34,728 nt of DNA from Parachlamydiales bacterium (GCA_015661075.1 JACVQJ010000022.1:1-34728); one strand, 5' to 3'. Positions 17,547-26,663 are shown, counted from the first letter of the stretch. The notes: generated from the sequence alone by a model not told the origin. Translations and numbers: made by a program.

Positions 17547-18098
17547 ATGTCTAGACTGGGAAAGACACCCATTGCCCTTCCAAAAGGCGTAGAGGTCAAG
17601 GGTTTGAAGGATGGAGCCGTTCAAATTAAGGGACCGAAGGGAACTCTTAATTTGACGTTACCTGTTGGAATTACTTTTAAAATCGAAGATCAGATGATGA
17701 TTGTCGAGCGCGATGAAGTTCTGTCGCTTGCCAATGCGATGTACGGCTTATATCGATCTCTTTTGAAAAACTGTGTGATCGGAGTCACCGAAGGTTTTGA
17801 AAAAAGACTGACGCTGATCGGCGTTGGCTACAGAGCAGCTGTGGCCGGAAGCAAGCTGGATCTTCAGTTGGGATTTTCGCATCCGACAAACATGGAGATA
17901 CCCAAGAACATACAAGTGACTGTGGATAAGGGAACGCTTATTATCATCAAGGGCATGGATAAGCATGAAGTTGGTCAATTTGCCGCAAAAGTCCGCTCAT
18001 TGAAGCCACCGGAGCCTTACAAGGGCAAAGGGATACGGTATGAAAATGAATATGTCCGTAAGAAAGAAGGAAAGGCTGCTAAGGCTGCCGCTAAGTAA
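17547..18098 (+). CDS. rplF: 50S ribosomal protein L6
   Basis: L6 has two tandem domains and sits near the factor-binding region. The start MSRLGKTPIALPKGVEV, the segment GPKGTLNLTLP and the C-terminal signature PEPYKGKGIRYENEYVRKKEGKAA are clear. Length is 183 residues, normal. GGAGGAATC precedes the ATG. Confidence 0.97.
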   Translation: MSRLGKTPIALPKGVEVKGLKDGAVQIKGPKGTLNLTLPVGITFKIEDQMMIVERDEVLSLANAMYGLYRSLLKNCVIGVTEGFEKRLTLIGVGYRAAVAGSKLDLQLGFSHPTNMEIPKNIQVTVDKGTLIIIKGMDKHEVGQFAAKVRSLKPPEPYKGKGIRYENEYVRKKEGKAAKAAAK

Positions 18099-18117
18099 AC
18101 CGAGGTAAGATTAGGTT

Positions 18118-18489
18118 ATGGATAATTCACAAAAAAGACGAAGAAGAGCTCGCGCTGCGCGAGTCATGCGTGTTCGTGGGCATATCCGCGGTACGCCTGA
18201 AAAACCTCGGCTGTCTATTTTTAAGTCGAATCAGCATCTATTTGCTCAGTTGATCGATGATGTAAATCGGGTGACGATTGCTGGAATCGGTACGCAGTCC
18301 AAGGCGAACCAGAAAACAGCTCACAATAAGAAGTCGAAAGCAGCGGCCCGTAGCATTGGAACGGAAATGGCTGAAATTGCCAAGAAGAAGAATATTGCGA
18401 TGGCCGTTTTTGATCGCGGCCGTTATAAATTTCATGGAATTATCGCTGAATTTGCTAATGCCGCTCGCGAAGCTGGCTTGCAATTTTAA
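18118..18489 (+). CDS. rplR: 50S ribosomal protein L18
   Basis: L18 with L5 carries 5S rRNA onto the large subunit. It has an Arg/Lys-rich start (QKRRRRARAARVMRVRGHI), GTPEKPRLSIFKSNQHLFAQLIDD and the end VFDRGRYKFHGIIAEFANAA. 123 residues. The ribosome binding site (GAGGTAAG) lies further upstream than in its neighbours. Confidence 0.96.
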   Translation: MDNSQKRRRRARAARVMRVRGHIRGTPEKPRLSIFKSNQHLFAQLIDDVNRVTIAGIGTQSKANQKTAHNKKSKAAARSIGTEMAEIAKKKNIAMAVFDRGRYKFHGIIAEFANAAREAGLQF

Positions 18490-18503
18490 CTCTAGGACTG
18501 GAA

Positions 18504-19004
18504 ATGGCCAAACAAATGGAAAAAAAACGCCAGGAAGACTTTAACACGGAATTTGAGGAAAAAGTCCTCTATATTAACCGTTGTTCTAAGGTCGTCAAAG
18601 GCGGACGGAAGTTTAGCTTTTCCGCTCTGATCTTGGTCGGAGACGGGCAAGGGCATGTCGGGTATGGATTTGCGAAAGCCAACGAGGTATCGGACGCGAT
18701 CCGCAAGGGAAGCGATGCGGCCCGCAAGAATATTTATACGATCGAAATGGAAGAAACGACGATACCGCACGAAATTTATGTTGAATGGGACGGAGCCAAG
18801 GTGCTGTTTAAGCCGGCTCCATCAGGAACCGGCATTGTTGCCGGATCAAAAGTGAGATCGATTTTGGAGCTAGGCGGAGTCAAAGACGTTATTGCAAAAA
18901 GTCTGGGATCCAGCAATCCGCTGAATCTTGTGAAAGCGACATTCAAGGCGTTTAGTCGACTCAGAAATCGCGAACAGTGTCTTGCAGAACGGAAAGGGGC
19001 GTAA
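18504..19004 (+). CDS. rpsE: 30S ribosomal protein S5
   Basis: S5 acts in translational accuracy and mRNA unwinding. The double-stranded-RNA-binding-like N-domain has VVKGGRKFSFSALILVGDGQ and VGYGFAKANEVSDAIRKG; the C-domain has GSKVRSILELGGVKDVIAKSLG. 166 residues. rpmD (L30), normally next, is absent and rplO follows after three bases, the chlamydial pattern. Confidence 0.97.
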   Translation: MAKQMEKKRQEDFNTEFEEKVLYINRCSKVVKGGRKFSFSALILVGDGQGHVGYGFAKANEVSDAIRKGSDAARKNIYTIEMEETTIPHEIYVEWDGAKVLFKPAPSGTGIVAGSKVRSILELGGVKDVIAKSLGSSNPLNLVKATFKAFSRLRNREQCLAERKGA

Positions 19005-19007
19005 TCG

Positions 19008-19466
19008 ATGGTCAATCTGGCTCAACTGAAAAACACGTCTCGACCCAAAAAGAAAATTCAACGAGTGGGTCGTGGTATTGGTTCCAAGCGCGGTGCAACA
19101 TCCGGACGTGGAACAAAAGGCGACGGTAGCAGGCGCGGTTATTCGAGGCGATATGGATATGAGGGCGGTCAAGTGCCTTTGTATCGCAAACTCCCCGTTC
19201 GTGGATTTACGCGAGGCCGTTTTGACAAAGCGTCGAAAGCGATCACGTTCTCAGTCATTGAAAAATATTTTACGGATGGCGAAACGGTGAATTATGAAAC
19301 GCTCCGTGAAAAAGGTCTGGTTCCTCGCGTTCTTCCCGGAGGGATCAAGCTCATCGGCACAGGTGAACTGACAAAAAAGGTCAGGATTGAAGTGCACGCA
19401 TATACAGCTGGTGCGCGTCAAAAGCTCGAAGAGAAGTCGATTGCATTTCTAGTCGTTGAAAAATAA
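19008..19466 (+). CDS. rplO: 50S ribosomal protein L15
   Basis: L15 is a late assembly protein with an extended basic N-terminal arm. RVGRGIGSKRGATSGRGTKG and YEGGQVPLYRKLPVRGF are diagnostic, and the C-terminal globular part ends VHAYTAGARQKLEEKSIAF. 152 residues. It is directly followed by secY, as in most spc operons. Confidence 0.96.
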   Translation: MVNLAQLKNTSRPKKKIQRVGRGIGSKRGATSGRGTKGDGSRRGYSRRYGYEGGQVPLYRKLPVRGFTRGRFDKASKAITFSVIEKYFTDGETVNYETLREKGLVPRVLPGGIKLIGTGELTKKVRIEVHAYTAGARQKLEEKSIAFLVVEK

Positions 19467-19484
19467 CGATACTGACAGGATCTT

Positions 19485-20855
19485 ATGGTTGAAGCGTTAC
19501 GCCGTGTACTTGCGATTCCTGAATTGCGCACAAAGATTTTCTTTACACTTGCATTGCTGGCCGTATGCCGCATTGGAGCGTATGTGCCTGTTCCGGGGAT
19601 CAATGCGGACGTCGCAATCATGATGTTTAAATATGCGACGAGAGGCGGGCAGAATTTGTTTCAACTCGTCGATATTTTTTCCGGCGGAGCATTTGCCCAA
19701 ATGACGATTTTCGCTTTGGGCGTAATGCCATATATTTCAGCGTCCATTATTTTGCAGGTCTTGATTACTGTGATCCCATCGCTGCAGCGCGAGATTCGCG
19801 AAAGCCCTGATCATGGCAGGCGTAAAATGTCGAAGTGGACACGGATGGCGACGCTTATTTTAGCGCTATTGCAGTCTTCTCTCTACGCTCGCTATGCGGC
19901 TGGTATGAATGAATCGCATCCCGGTATTATTTTATCGGATATTTTAGATGTTCAGATCATGGGTTTTTCGTGGCTTTTTTATCTGGCGTTTACATTTACG
20001 ATGACGGCCGGAACGCTGCTTCTTATGTGGATCGGCGAGCAAATTACGGAAAAGGGGATCGGCAATGGCATTAGCATTATCATTGCTGTGGGGATTTTGT
20101 CCTCTTTGCCGATGACGATCGGATCTGTGATCAAGCAATTGAACATGGAATCCCAAGAACCCGGACAGCTGACTTTTTCGACCTTGGTTGTGTTGTGCCT
20201 GATGTTCGTTTTTATCATTATCGGGACGATTTTGGTGATACAGGGACAGCGAAGGATTCCATTGCAATACGCAAGACGCATTGTTGGACGTCATGAAGTG
20301 CAAGGATCGAATTCGCACATACCATTAAAAATTAACTATGCTGGTGTGATTCCTGTTATTTTTGCGTCCTCTGTATTGATGTTTCCGGCTACTATCGGAC
20401 AGTTTTTGAGCCGCAATAGCTGGCTGGGCCAGTTGACTAGCTATCTGGTCCCTGGAACATGGGTATATATGACCCTGTATGTGTTATTAATTTTATTTTT
20501 TACTTATTTTTGGACGGCGACCCAGTTTAAACCGGAGCAGATTGCCTCCGATATGAAAAAGAATGGGGCGTTTATTCCCGGCATCCGTCAAGGAAAGCCA
20601 ACGCAGGATTTTCTTGAACAGACGATGAATCGAGTGACTCTGGCGGGAGCGATATTTCTTGCCATTATCGCGATTTTGCCGACCATCGTCGGGCGTCTTA
20701 TGGGCGTCGATGCGAGGATCAGTCAGTTTTTTGGTGGAACTTCATTATTGATTTTGGTGGGCGTGATTCTCGACACGACAAAACAGGTTGAGTCTCATCT
20801 ACTTATGAAGAGATATGATGGTTTTATGAAGAGAGGACGTCTGAAGGGGCGTTAA
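19485..20855 (+). CDS. secY: Preprotein translocase subunit SecY
   Basis: SecY is the channel of the Sec translocon in the inner membrane. The 456-residue protein has ten hydrophobic segments. The plug-domain start [20 protein letters not shown] and the cytosolic loop [12 protein letters not shown] (about residues 259-270) are characteristic, as are [24 protein letters not shown] and the C-terminal [20 protein letters not shown]. It ends the L3-SecY part; adk, map, infA and rpmJ, common after secY elsewhere, are absent. Confidence 0.97.
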   Translation: MVEALRRVLAIPELRTKIFFTLALLAVCRIGAYVPVPGINADVAIMMFKYATRGGQNLFQLVDIFSGGAFAQMTIFALGVMPYISASIILQVLITVIPSLQREIRESPDHGRRKMSKWTRMATLILALLQSSLYARYAAGMNESHPGIILSDILDVQIMGFSWLFYLAFTFTMTAGTLLLMWIGEQITEKGIGNGISIIIAVGILSSLPMTIGSVIKQLNMESQEPGQLTFSTLVVLCLMFVFIIIGTILVIQGQRRIPLQYARRIVGRHEVQGSNSHIPLKINYAGVIPVIFASSVLMFPATIGQFLSRNSWLGQLTSYLVPGTWVYMTLYVLLILFFTYFWTATQFKPEQIASDMKKNGAFIPGIRQGKPTQDFLEQTMNRVTLAGAIFLAIIAILPTIVGRLMGVDARISQFFGGTSLLILVGVILDTTKQVESHLLMKRYDGFMKRGRLKGR

Positions 20856-20859
20856 TAGA

Positions 20860-20889
20860 TTGTCAGTTAACAAGTTCGTGTGTTATTTT
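20860..20889 (+). promoter_or_regulatory. Possible internal promoter and hairpin before rpsM
   Basis: TTGTCA (20860-20865) and TATTTT (20884-20889) are 18 bases apart in the 78-base gap between secY and rpsM. A small imperfect hairpin (TACTGCG / CGCGGTA at 20891-20907) follows. It could give the S13-S11-RpoA-L17 part its own promoter or regulator site. The match is weak. Confidence 0.3.
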
Positions 20890-20933
20890 ATACTGCGTAT
20901 CGCGGTATAAGCGTTAAAATTGAAGGAAAAAGA

Positions 20934-21302
20934 ATGCCTAGAGTCATCGGTATCGATATCCCTGGAAATAAGAGATTAGAAATCGCTCTTACGTATCTTT
21001 TTGGCGTTGGACGGACGCTTTCGAACCAGATCATCGAAAAGCTGGGTTTGGATAAGGATATGCGAGCGCAAAATCTGACTGAAGACGATATTGCGAAAAT
21101 CAACGCGATTCTGCAATCCGAATACGTCGTTGAGGGTGATTTGCGTCGACAGACACAAAACAACATCAAGCGATTGATTGGAATTAATTGTCATCGTGGA
21201 ACTCGCCATCGGTTAGGCCTTCCGGTCCGTGGCCAGCGTACTCGAACGAATGCCCGTACGCGTAAAGGCAAACGCAAAACGGTTGCGAACAAAAAGATTT
21301 AA
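20934..21302 (+). CDS. rpsM: 30S ribosomal protein S13
   Basis: S13 lies in the head of the 30S subunit at bridges to the large subunit. The start ATG at 20934 is chosen because GAAGGAAAA lies just upstream and [22 protein letters not shown] is the expected beginning; the frame stays open to 20880. The C-terminal basic tail has [20 protein letters not shown] and [10 protein letters not shown]. 122 residues. Confidence 0.96.
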   Translation: MPRVIGIDIPGNKRLEIALTYLFGVGRTLSNQIIEKLGLDKDMRAQNLTEDDIAKINAILQSEYVVEGDLRRQTQNNIKRLIGINCHRGTRHRLGLPVRGQRTRTNARTRKGKRKTVANKKI

Positions 21303-21311
21303 CGATCGTTA

Positions 21312-21743
21312 ATGGAGAATAGAGCCTTGTCTAAGCAAGAACAAAAAGCACCGCCGAAGAAGACTGGAGTAAGGATAAAGAAAAAGGTCCAGCGAACAGT
21401 CCCGGCTGGGATCGCTCATGTCAAAGCAACCTTTAATAACACGATTGTCAGCATTACGGATTTAGCTGGTAATGTTATCGCGTGGTCGTCGGCAGGAAAA
21501 GCGAATTTTGCCGGATCTCGCAAATCATCGGCATTTGCTGCGACCGTAGCGGCGCAGAACGCTGCTCGTGAAGCGATGGGTGTTGGGATGAAGGAATGCG
21601 AAGTGAATTTGAATGGCCCAGGCGCCGGACGCGAGTCGGCCGTGCGCGGACTGCAGAGCGCGGGTTTAGCGATTACGATTATTCGTGATTGCACCCCTGT
21701 TCCGCACAATGGGTGCCGAGCCCGTAAGCGCAGACGCGTTTAA
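21312..21743 (+). CDS. rpsK: 30S ribosomal protein S11
   Basis: S11 forms part of the platform holding mRNA at the E site. Core motifs are [38 protein letters not shown] and the end [18 protein letters not shown]. The ATG at 21312 gives 143 residues but has no ribosome binding site; a TTG at 21327 ([12 protein letters not shown]) is preceded by GGAG at about nine bases and would give 138 residues, closer to relatives. The start is therefore unsettled. Confidence 0.95.
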   Translation: MENRALSKQEQKAPPKKTGVRIKKKVQRTVPAGIAHVKATFNNTIVSITDLAGNVIAWSSAGKANFAGSRKSSAFAATVAAQNAAREAMGVGMKECEVNLNGPGAGRESAVRGLQSAGLAITIIRDCTPVPHNGCRARKRRRV

Positions 21744-21764
21744 AAACCGTAGAGGAGTCTTAAC

Positions 21765-22862
21765 ATGGTAGTCAAGTATGGCAAGTTCGAAATGCCAGAA
21801 AAAATAAAAATCGACGATTCGAGCAAAACGAATACGTTTGCGCGCTTTATCGTCGAGCCTTTTGAAAAGGGATTCGGACATACGGTCGGAAACGCATTGC
21901 GCAGGATCATGTTGGGCGCGTTGGAAGCGCCGGCGATTCTGTCGATCCGCATCGAAGGCGTTCCTCATGAGTATATGGCGATTGAAGGTGTCGTTCAGGA
22001 TATGACTCATATTATTCTGAATCTTAAAGGATCGCTGCTTCGAAAGCTGAGTACGGAAGAAGATCGCTCGCCGCGCGAAATCAAGGTTTTGACAAAAGTG
22101 CTTGAAATCACCGATGACATGATTGAGAAGGGCAGAGGCGAATATAAAGTCGTTCTGAGAGACCTGATTGGCACGGACGAGTTTGATATCGTGAATCCCG
22201 ATCACCACATTTTTACGGTGACGAAGCCGATGAGCCGACGTGTCGATCTGCGAGTTTCTAATGGTCGAGGATATGTTCCTTCTGAAAGGCACAGTTTTGA
22301 GCAAATGCATGATGAGATCATTATTGACTCAGCATTTTCTCCGGTGCGTTTGGTCAATTATTATGTAGAAAACACACGCGTTGGCCAAGACACAGATTAT
22401 GACCGTTTAATTTTGGATGTGACGACGGATGCTCGTGTAACGCCGGTGGAAGCACTGACGTTTGCCGCGCAAATCGCGATTCAGCACATGCAAGTTTTTA
22501 CGTCGATCAAAGCGCACTCGCTTGTGTTTGATAAAGGCGAGATGGTCGTCAATCGCGATCGCGATGAGATTTTGGCAAAACTGGCTCTCAAAATTAATGA
22601 AATCGAGCTTTCTGTCCGATCGACAAACTGTCTGGCGAATGCCAATATAGATACTATCGGCGAATTGGTTGTGATGCCGGAGTCGGAAATGCTTCGATTC
22701 CGCAATTTCGGGAAAAAGTCATTGACCGAGATTAAGCAAAAACTCGACGAACTCGGACTGTCTTTGGGAATGGATCTCGCCAAGTATGGCATTAATCGAG
22801 ATAACATCAAGACAGTGATTCAAAACTATCTGCAAGAAAAAATGGGAAGCGTTGAAGTATGA
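21765..22862 (+). CDS. rpoA: DNA-directed RNA polymerase subunit alpha
   Basis: Alpha dimerises to begin polymerase assembly. The N-terminal domain (about 1-235) has [20 protein letters not shown] and [20 protein letters not shown]. The C-terminal domain (about 280-340), which contacts activators and UP elements, has [20 protein letters not shown] and [20 protein letters not shown]. 365 residues, in the chlamydial range. The stop overlaps the ATG of rplQ (ATGA). Confidence 0.97.
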   Translation: MVVKYGKFEMPEKIKIDDSSKTNTFARFIVEPFEKGFGHTVGNALRRIMLGALEAPAILSIRIEGVPHEYMAIEGVVQDMTHIILNLKGSLLRKLSTEEDRSPREIKVLTKVLEITDDMIEKGRGEYKVVLRDLIGTDEFDIVNPDHHIFTVTKPMSRRVDLRVSNGRGYVPSERHSFEQMHDEIIIDSAFSPVRLVNYYVENTRVGQDTDYDRLILDVTTDARVTPVEALTFAAQIAIQHMQVFTSIKAHSLVFDKGEMVVNRDRDEILAKLALKINEIELSVRSTNCLANANIDTIGELVVMPESEMLRFRNFGKKSLTEIKQKLDELGLSLGMDLAKYGINRDNIKTVIQNYLQEKMGSVEV

Positions 22863-23284
22863 GACATGCGAAACACACCTTTAAAATTGGCCGTACGGGA
22901 TCGCATCGCCGCTGCATGTTGGCCAACATGCTGAAATCGCTGATTGAAAATGAGCGCATTTCCACAACGGTTGCTAAAGCGAAAGAATTGCGCCGTCATG
23001 CGGATCGCATGATTACATTGGCGAAGCGCAATACGCTGGCATCTAAACGCGATGCGATTTCGAAGCTTCATGTCGTCTACAATGAATTGTCGACGAAAGA
23101 GGCGCGTAAAGTCAAAGCGGGCGATAAAAAGTGCTATTCTCGCGATCGAGAAGTGATCGGCAAACTGTTTGGACCTCTCCGCGAGCGGTTTATTGCGCGC
23201 AATGGCGGATACACGCGTATTATCCGTACTGCAGACCGAATTGGGGATAGCGCACCGACCTGCTACATTGAATATCTTAAGTAA
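22859..23284 (+). CDS. rplQ: 50S ribosomal protein L17
   Basis: Last gene of the ribosomal cluster. L17 signatures are [43 protein letters not shown] and the C-terminal [20 protein letters not shown]. 141 residues. Its start overlaps the end of rpoA by four bases, and an intrinsic terminator follows 12 bases after the stop. Confidence 0.97.
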   Translation: MRHAKHTFKIGRTGSHRRCMLANMLKSLIENERISTTVAKAKELRRHADRMITLAKRNTLASKRDAISKLHVVYNELSTKEARKVKAGDKKCYSRDREVIGKLFGPLRERFIARNGGYTRIIRTADRIGDSAPTCYIEYLK

Positions 23285-23295
23285 TCATCTATTAG

Positions 23296-23341
23296 CCGCT
23301 TGCTCGTCACTTTCGGTGATACAAGCGGTTTTTTTATTTTT
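23296..23341 (+). terminator. Intrinsic terminator of the ribosomal/rpoA operon
   Basis: CCGCTTG (23296-23302) pairs with CAAGCGG (23322-23328). A second stem TCAC/GTGA lies inside, and seven T followed by ATTTTT come directly after. This is a typical rho-independent terminator. Confidence 0.85.
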
Positions 23342-23352
23342 GAAAAGCTATC

Positions 23353-23381
23353 TTTACAATGAGTTGGGGATACTGTATTCT
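23353..23381 (+). promoter_or_regulatory. Sigma-70-like promoter of gapA
   Basis: TTTACA (23353-23358), 17 bases, TATTCT (23376-23381), 35 bases before the gapA ATG and just after the ribosomal terminator. The two hexamers and their spacing are identical to the predicted promoter at 8767-8795. Confidence 0.65.
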
Positions 23382-23416
23382 TCAAGCCATTGCCAAGTGT
23401 TGCATCTGGTACCTGA

Positions 23417-24421
23417 ATGTCGATACGAATAGCCATTAATGGTTTTGGGCGAATAGGTCGGATGGTTGCGCGGATTGCGATGCAAAAGCGCAATATTGAA
23501 CTGGTCGCCGTGAACGATCTGGTGCCGGCGGACAATTTGGCCTATTTGTTCAAACACGATACGGTGCATGGTCGTTATCCATTGCCTGTCAAGGCCGAAG
23601 CGAAGGCATTGGTGGTCAATGGGAAAACGATTGAAGTATTCAGCGAGAAAGATCCGACCGAACTGCCCTGGAAAAGGCTTAACGTGGATTACGTTATTGA
23701 ATCGACGGGGCGTTTTACGAGCCGCGAGGATGCGCGCAAGCATATTGCAGCGGGAGCGCGGAGAGTATTGATTTCGGCTCCGGGCAAAGATGTACCGACC
23801 TATGTGATGGGCGTCAATCATACAGGGTTCGATCCGGCCCATGACGATGTTTTATGCAATGCGTCATGTACGACGAATTGCCTGGCTCCATTATGCAAGG
23901 TTCTCCTCGATCATTTTGGGATTGAGGAAGGGTTAATGACGACGATTCATTCGCTGACGGCGAGCCAGCCGACGGTGGATGGGCCATCGCACAAGGATTG
24001 GCGGGGCGGTCGTGCAGCGGGATCTAATATTATCCCGGCGACGACGGGCGCAGCGAAAGCAGTGGCTTTATGCCTGCCGGAGTTAAAAGGAAAGCTGACG
24101 GGGATGGCATTTCGCGTTCCTACGTTGGACGTATCGGTCGTTGATTTGACGGTGCGTTTGGCGAAAGATACGACGTATGAAGAGATCTCGAAAGCGATGG
24201 AGCTCTCTTCGAAAAATGAGATGAAGGGCGTACTCGCGATCACTGACGAGCAAGTCGTATCTTCTGATTTTATTGGTTCAACCTATTCCTGCATTTTCGA
24301 TCAAACCGCAGGAATTGCTTTGAACAAACGTTTTTATAAATTGGTCGCATGGTACGACAACGAAATGGGCTATTCGCACCGCGTTGTTGACCTGTTGGAG
24401 TACATGGCTTCCCGAGAATGA
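23417..24421 (+). CDS. gapA: Glyceraldehyde-3-phosphate dehydrogenase, type I
   Basis: This glycolytic enzyme oxidises glyceraldehyde-3-phosphate to 1,3-bisphosphoglycerate. The NAD-binding start is [18 protein letters not shown] with N33-D34. The active site [10 protein letters not shown] contains Cys151 and the partner His178 lies in MTTIHSLTA. Downstream signatures include [17 protein letters not shown] and [15 protein letters not shown]. 334 residues, complete. Its place after rplQ is as in C. trachomatis (CT506-CT505). Confidence 0.97.
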   Translation: MSIRIAINGFGRIGRMVARIAMQKRNIELVAVNDLVPADNLAYLFKHDTVHGRYPLPVKAEAKALVVNGKTIEVFSEKDPTELPWKRLNVDYVIESTGRFTSREDARKHIAAGARRVLISAPGKDVPTYVMGVNHTGFDPAHDDVLCNASCTTNCLAPLCKVLLDHFGIEEGLMTTIHSLTASQPTVDGPSHKDWRGGRAAGSNIIPATTGAAKAVALCLPELKGKLTGMAFRVPTLDVSVVDLTVRLAKDTTYEEISKAMELSSKNEMKGVLAITDEQVVSSDFIGSTYSCIFDQTAGIALNKRFYKLVAWYDNEMGYSHRVVDLLEYMASRE

Positions 24422-24486
24422 GTCGATGGAAGATTTTAGCCTCCCACTCCCGGCCACTGACAACAATTTTAAAATGACGGAATACT

Positions 24487-25191
24487 GTGAATTTTACACG
24501 AGAACCTATTATTGAAACGGTGATTACCCCGCGCGAGGGCTGCAAACTGGTTGTTCGCAGCAGCAAAGGGATTAACCAGGAAGACTATTTTGTCGATGCG
24601 GTCGAAGTTGTTTCTTTCGGCCATTGCATTTTCTTTCGCTCGCAAGAGCGTCCCAAATCGTTCTTCGTACCGGTGAGCGATTATGAGATTCTGGAGTTGA
24701 AGGAAACGCGCATGGTACTTAAAAATGTGAGTTCCGAGCGATCGATCAAGATTGGCGGCGGGCGTGAAAACCCGGTTCGCTCTCAGCCCCGTGAGCCGGT
24801 AGAAGAGGTGCAAAGATCTGAAAGTGAGCCTGAAGCAAGTACAGCACCGATGATGCAGGATCGGGACAAGAAGCAGCGCGATCGGCGTCGGTCTCGCCGA
24901 CGTCGCGGCGGTCCGATGGATGTGCGTCAGGATACGCCCCCATCTGAGGCGGAGCCAATATCTACACCTACTACAGAAGGCGTCGAGAAAAGCGCAGTGG
25001 AGCCGGCACCGGCGCACTCGTTTATCTCGAAATTGTTTCCGCCTCCCCCAACGCTTATTAAAGAAACTCTCAGCCGATATAAAACCACCGAAGAAGGGAC
25101 CTACTTAGCGCCGTCCTTTCCGGACGATCTCGAGCCGCCGGTTTCCGAGCCCAAGCCGAAGCAGGACAACGAAACGAAGACGGAAGACTGA
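24487..25191 (+). CDS. Chlamydia-type conserved protein downstream of gapA (CT504 position), 234 aa
   Basis: The function is unknown. Residues 1-95 look like a small beta-rich folded domain (ETVITPREGCKLVVRSSKG, FFVPVSDYEILELKETRMVLK). The rest is low complexity: acidic and proline-rich stretches around a very basic patch DKKQRDRRRSRRRRGG (about 125-140). The basic patch could bind nucleic acid. A SKLFPPPPTLIKETLSRY motif occurs near residue 180. The start is GTG at 24487. The gene sits 65 bases after gapA, the position of CT504 in C. trachomatis; orthology is by place, not alignment. A strong hairpin follows. Confidence 0.75.
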   Translation: MNFTREPIIETVITPREGCKLVVRSSKGINQEDYFVDAVEVVSFGHCIFFRSQERPKSFFVPVSDYEILELKETRMVLKNVSSERSIKIGGGRENPVRSQPREPVEEVQRSESEPEASTAPMMQDRDKKQRDRRRSRRRRGGPMDVRQDTPPSEAEPISTPTTEGVEKSAVEPAPAHSFISKLFPPPPTLIKETLSRYKTTEEGTYLAPSFPDDLEPPVSEPKPKQDNETKTED

Positions 25192-25260
25192 TTCTTCAGC
25201 TCGACTTTGTACATTTTTAGGACCGAAGGCCTCGATGGATTTGCCCTCTGAGGCGTTAAT

Positions 25261-25298
25261 TTAATAAGGAAGGGGTTGACTATCCCCTTCCTTATTAA
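25261..25298. terminator. Perfect 15-bp hairpin, probably bidirectional terminator
   Basis: TTAATAAGGAAGGGG and its exact inverse CCCCTTCCTTATTAA are separated by 8 bases. A/T-rich flanks on both sides would give U-tracts of moderate quality. It separates the gapA unit from the tRNA gene. Confidence 0.75.
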
Positions 25299-25299
25299 C

Positions 25300-25328
25300 T
25301 TGTCTAAAAGGGAAGCCCTCATTATTCT
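25300..25328 (+). promoter_or_regulatory. Promoter of tRNA-Leu
   Basis: TTGTCT (25300-25305), 17 bases, TATTCT (25323-25328), ending 10 bases before the first base of the tRNA. The -10 hexamer is the same as at gapA and the Inc-like gene. Confidence 0.6.
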
Positions 25329-25338
25329 ATTTGGTCAT

Positions 25339-25422
25339 GCTTGGATGGTGGAATGGTAGACACTAGGGACTTAAAATCCCTTGGTTGAATAGACCGTGCG
25401 GGTTCGAGTCCCGCTCCGAGCA
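25339..25422 (+). tRNA. tRNA-Leu (anticodon UAA)
   Basis: The acceptor arms GCTTGGA and TCCGAGC pair (one G-U). The anticodon arm AGGGA-CTTAAAA-TCCCT shows anticodon TAA. A long variable arm, typical of class II leucine tRNAs, and the T arm GCGGG-TTCGAGT-CCCGC follow. The CCA end is not encoded. The 3' part is the left attachment site of the island. Confidence 0.95.
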
Positions 25423-25423
25423 A
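25368..25423 (+). repeat. attL: 56-bp direct repeat in the tRNA-Leu 3' part
   Basis: From GACTTAAAATCCC to CCGCTCCGAGCAA this segment is repeated exactly at 31797-31852. It covers the anticodon loop to the tRNA end, the usual crossover target of tyrosine integrases. The copy here belongs to the intact tRNA gene. Confidence 0.92.
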
Positions 25424-25485
25424 ACTCATAATCAGTCGTTTGCGTTCAAGCAAACAAGTTTGGTAGGCGTTCTTTTTTGGTTTAT

Positions 25486-25503
25486 GGTCCACTAGTGGTC
25501 CAT
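25486..25503 (+). repeat. GGTCCAC pair with 11-bp period, left end of island
   Basis: GGTCCAC (25486), TAGT, GGTCCAT (25497). The same arrangement with an 11-bp step occurs at 26664-26681 (inverted) and 31663-31680. Likely integrase or regulator binding sites. Confidence 0.7.
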
Positions 25504-25567
25504 CAATCTACCTAAAATAACTACAAAACTGTGGTATTCGGACGCGGGGATGTGCTAATATCTTTAC

Positions 25568-26062
25568 ATGATTTTAAATATGTTTTCACGGCGAACAGTT
25601 TTAGTAGGCCTTCTATCTGTTGTAATAGTAGGGATGGTGTGGCTCTATTTTTATGGTAGAGAGAGTTTTTTTCCAAAACCAAGCTATGTGGAGCCTGTTG
25701 ATGGAGCTCCGGTCAATGGATGTCCTCTCGTTGAATTAGAGGGAAGGGTCATCCGGTACACATTCCCCGGTATTCCTAACTATCAAAGTTTAGAGGAGGG
25801 AGATGAACCGGAAACGCGGTGGGTTTTGGTCATTTCTGAATCCGAAATTCAGCGTTTAACGCTTCAGGGATATCTACCTCCGGAGGATGTTTTTGCAACA
25901 GACGCCAGAGGGTGGGTGCAATTGATTCCGCCCCGCGCAGAAAGAGACCCGCTTCCATTTTTCGCTAAAAAGGTTGTCGTGAAAGGATTTTTGGGGGAGT
26001 TGTGTACGCACGCTCATACCTCCGTCGCTATTGAGGCTATAGATATATATGACGCAAAATAG
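25568..26062 (+). CDS. Membrane-anchored DUF4431-like protein (164 aa)
   Basis: An N-terminal helix (about 10-29, after an RR pair) anchors or exports the protein. The rest shows the pattern I associate with DUF4431: VELEGRVIRYTFPGIPNYQS, EGDEPETRWVLVIS, VQLIPP and VVVKGFLGELCTHAHTSVAIE, where the family commonly ends in TGHHHT. The fold is thought to be an OB-like domain acting in the periplasm. The next gene starts 14 bases inside this one and encodes a cell-wall-hydrolase-like domain, so a protective or inhibitory partner is a reasonable guess. An inner ATG at 25580 is an alternative start. Confidence 0.6.
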   Translation: MILNMFSRRTVLVGLLSVVIVGMVWLYFYGRESFFPKPSYVEPVDGAPVNGCPLVELEGRVIRYTFPGIPNYQSLEEGDEPETRWVLVISESEIQRLTLQGYLPPEDVFATDARGWVQLIPPRAERDPLPFFAKKVVVKGFLGELCTHAHTSVAIEAIDIYDAK

Positions 26063-26537
26063 AAAGAAATTTGTTAGGGCCGAAGAGGGTGATAGTAATT
26101 CTGTTATTTATTATGACGAAGATGGAAATAAATTAATTCGATATTGGAAAAGGTATGACGACGAACCCAAAGATAAGGTGAGTACCAGGTCTTGGAGGAA
26201 TAATAATCCTGGAAATCTGAAGATAGGGCCTTTTGCCAGAGAAAATGGCGCGATTGGTCAAGCGGGACTTGCTCCTAATTCGAAACGAAGGTTTGCTGTA
26301 TTCCCGGATTATGAAACGGGAAGAAGGGCCCAAGCAAAGCGTTTGAAAGAAGGGGATATGTATATTGATTTAACTCTTGAGGAGTTTCCTAGGAAATACA
26401 CTGGTGTTAAACCGGGTGATCCCGATACTGAAGAGGTAATAAATTATAGGAAAGATATTCGGCTGCTTACAAAATTTGACATGAAGCGCACGATTCGTTC
26501 CTTGAACAATAGTGAATGCCTTAGCAGAAGAGGGTGA
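26049..26537 (+). CDS. Phage P5/lysozyme-like 'RNNNPGN' domain protein, 3' end possibly frameshifted (162 aa)
   Basis: Residues 46-140 contain TRSWRNNNPGNLKIGPFARE, GAIGQAG, RRFAVFPDYETGRRAQAKRL and EEFPRKYTGVKPGDPDTEEV. This pattern occurs in phage structural proteins with predicted peptidoglycan-hydrolase activity and in bacterial effectors. No signal peptide is present. The gene overlaps the anchored DUF4431-like gene by 14 bases and has no own ribosome binding site, so translation is probably coupled. The last residues (NNSECLSRRG) look out of frame. From about 26518 another frame encodes ALAEEGELHAIVVHAKQGLY and runs to 26660, perhaps the lost C-terminus or another remnant. Confidence 0.6.
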   Translation: MTQNRKKFVRAEEGDSNSVIYYDEDGNKLIRYWKRYDDEPKDKVSTRSWRNNNPGNLKIGPFARENGAIGQAGLAPNSKRRFAVFPDYETGRRAQAKRLKEGDMYIDLTLEEFPRKYTGVKPGDPDTEEVINYRKDIRLLTKFDMKRTIRSLNNSECLSRRG

Positions 26538-26663
26538 ATTACATGCGATTGTCGTTCATGCGAAACAAGGGCTTTATTTGAGACCGGAGTATCACCTTAC
26601 GCCTTTTAGTCAGATGATATGCTTGTCCGAATGCGAAGATTTTACGACTGCGATCGTATAATG

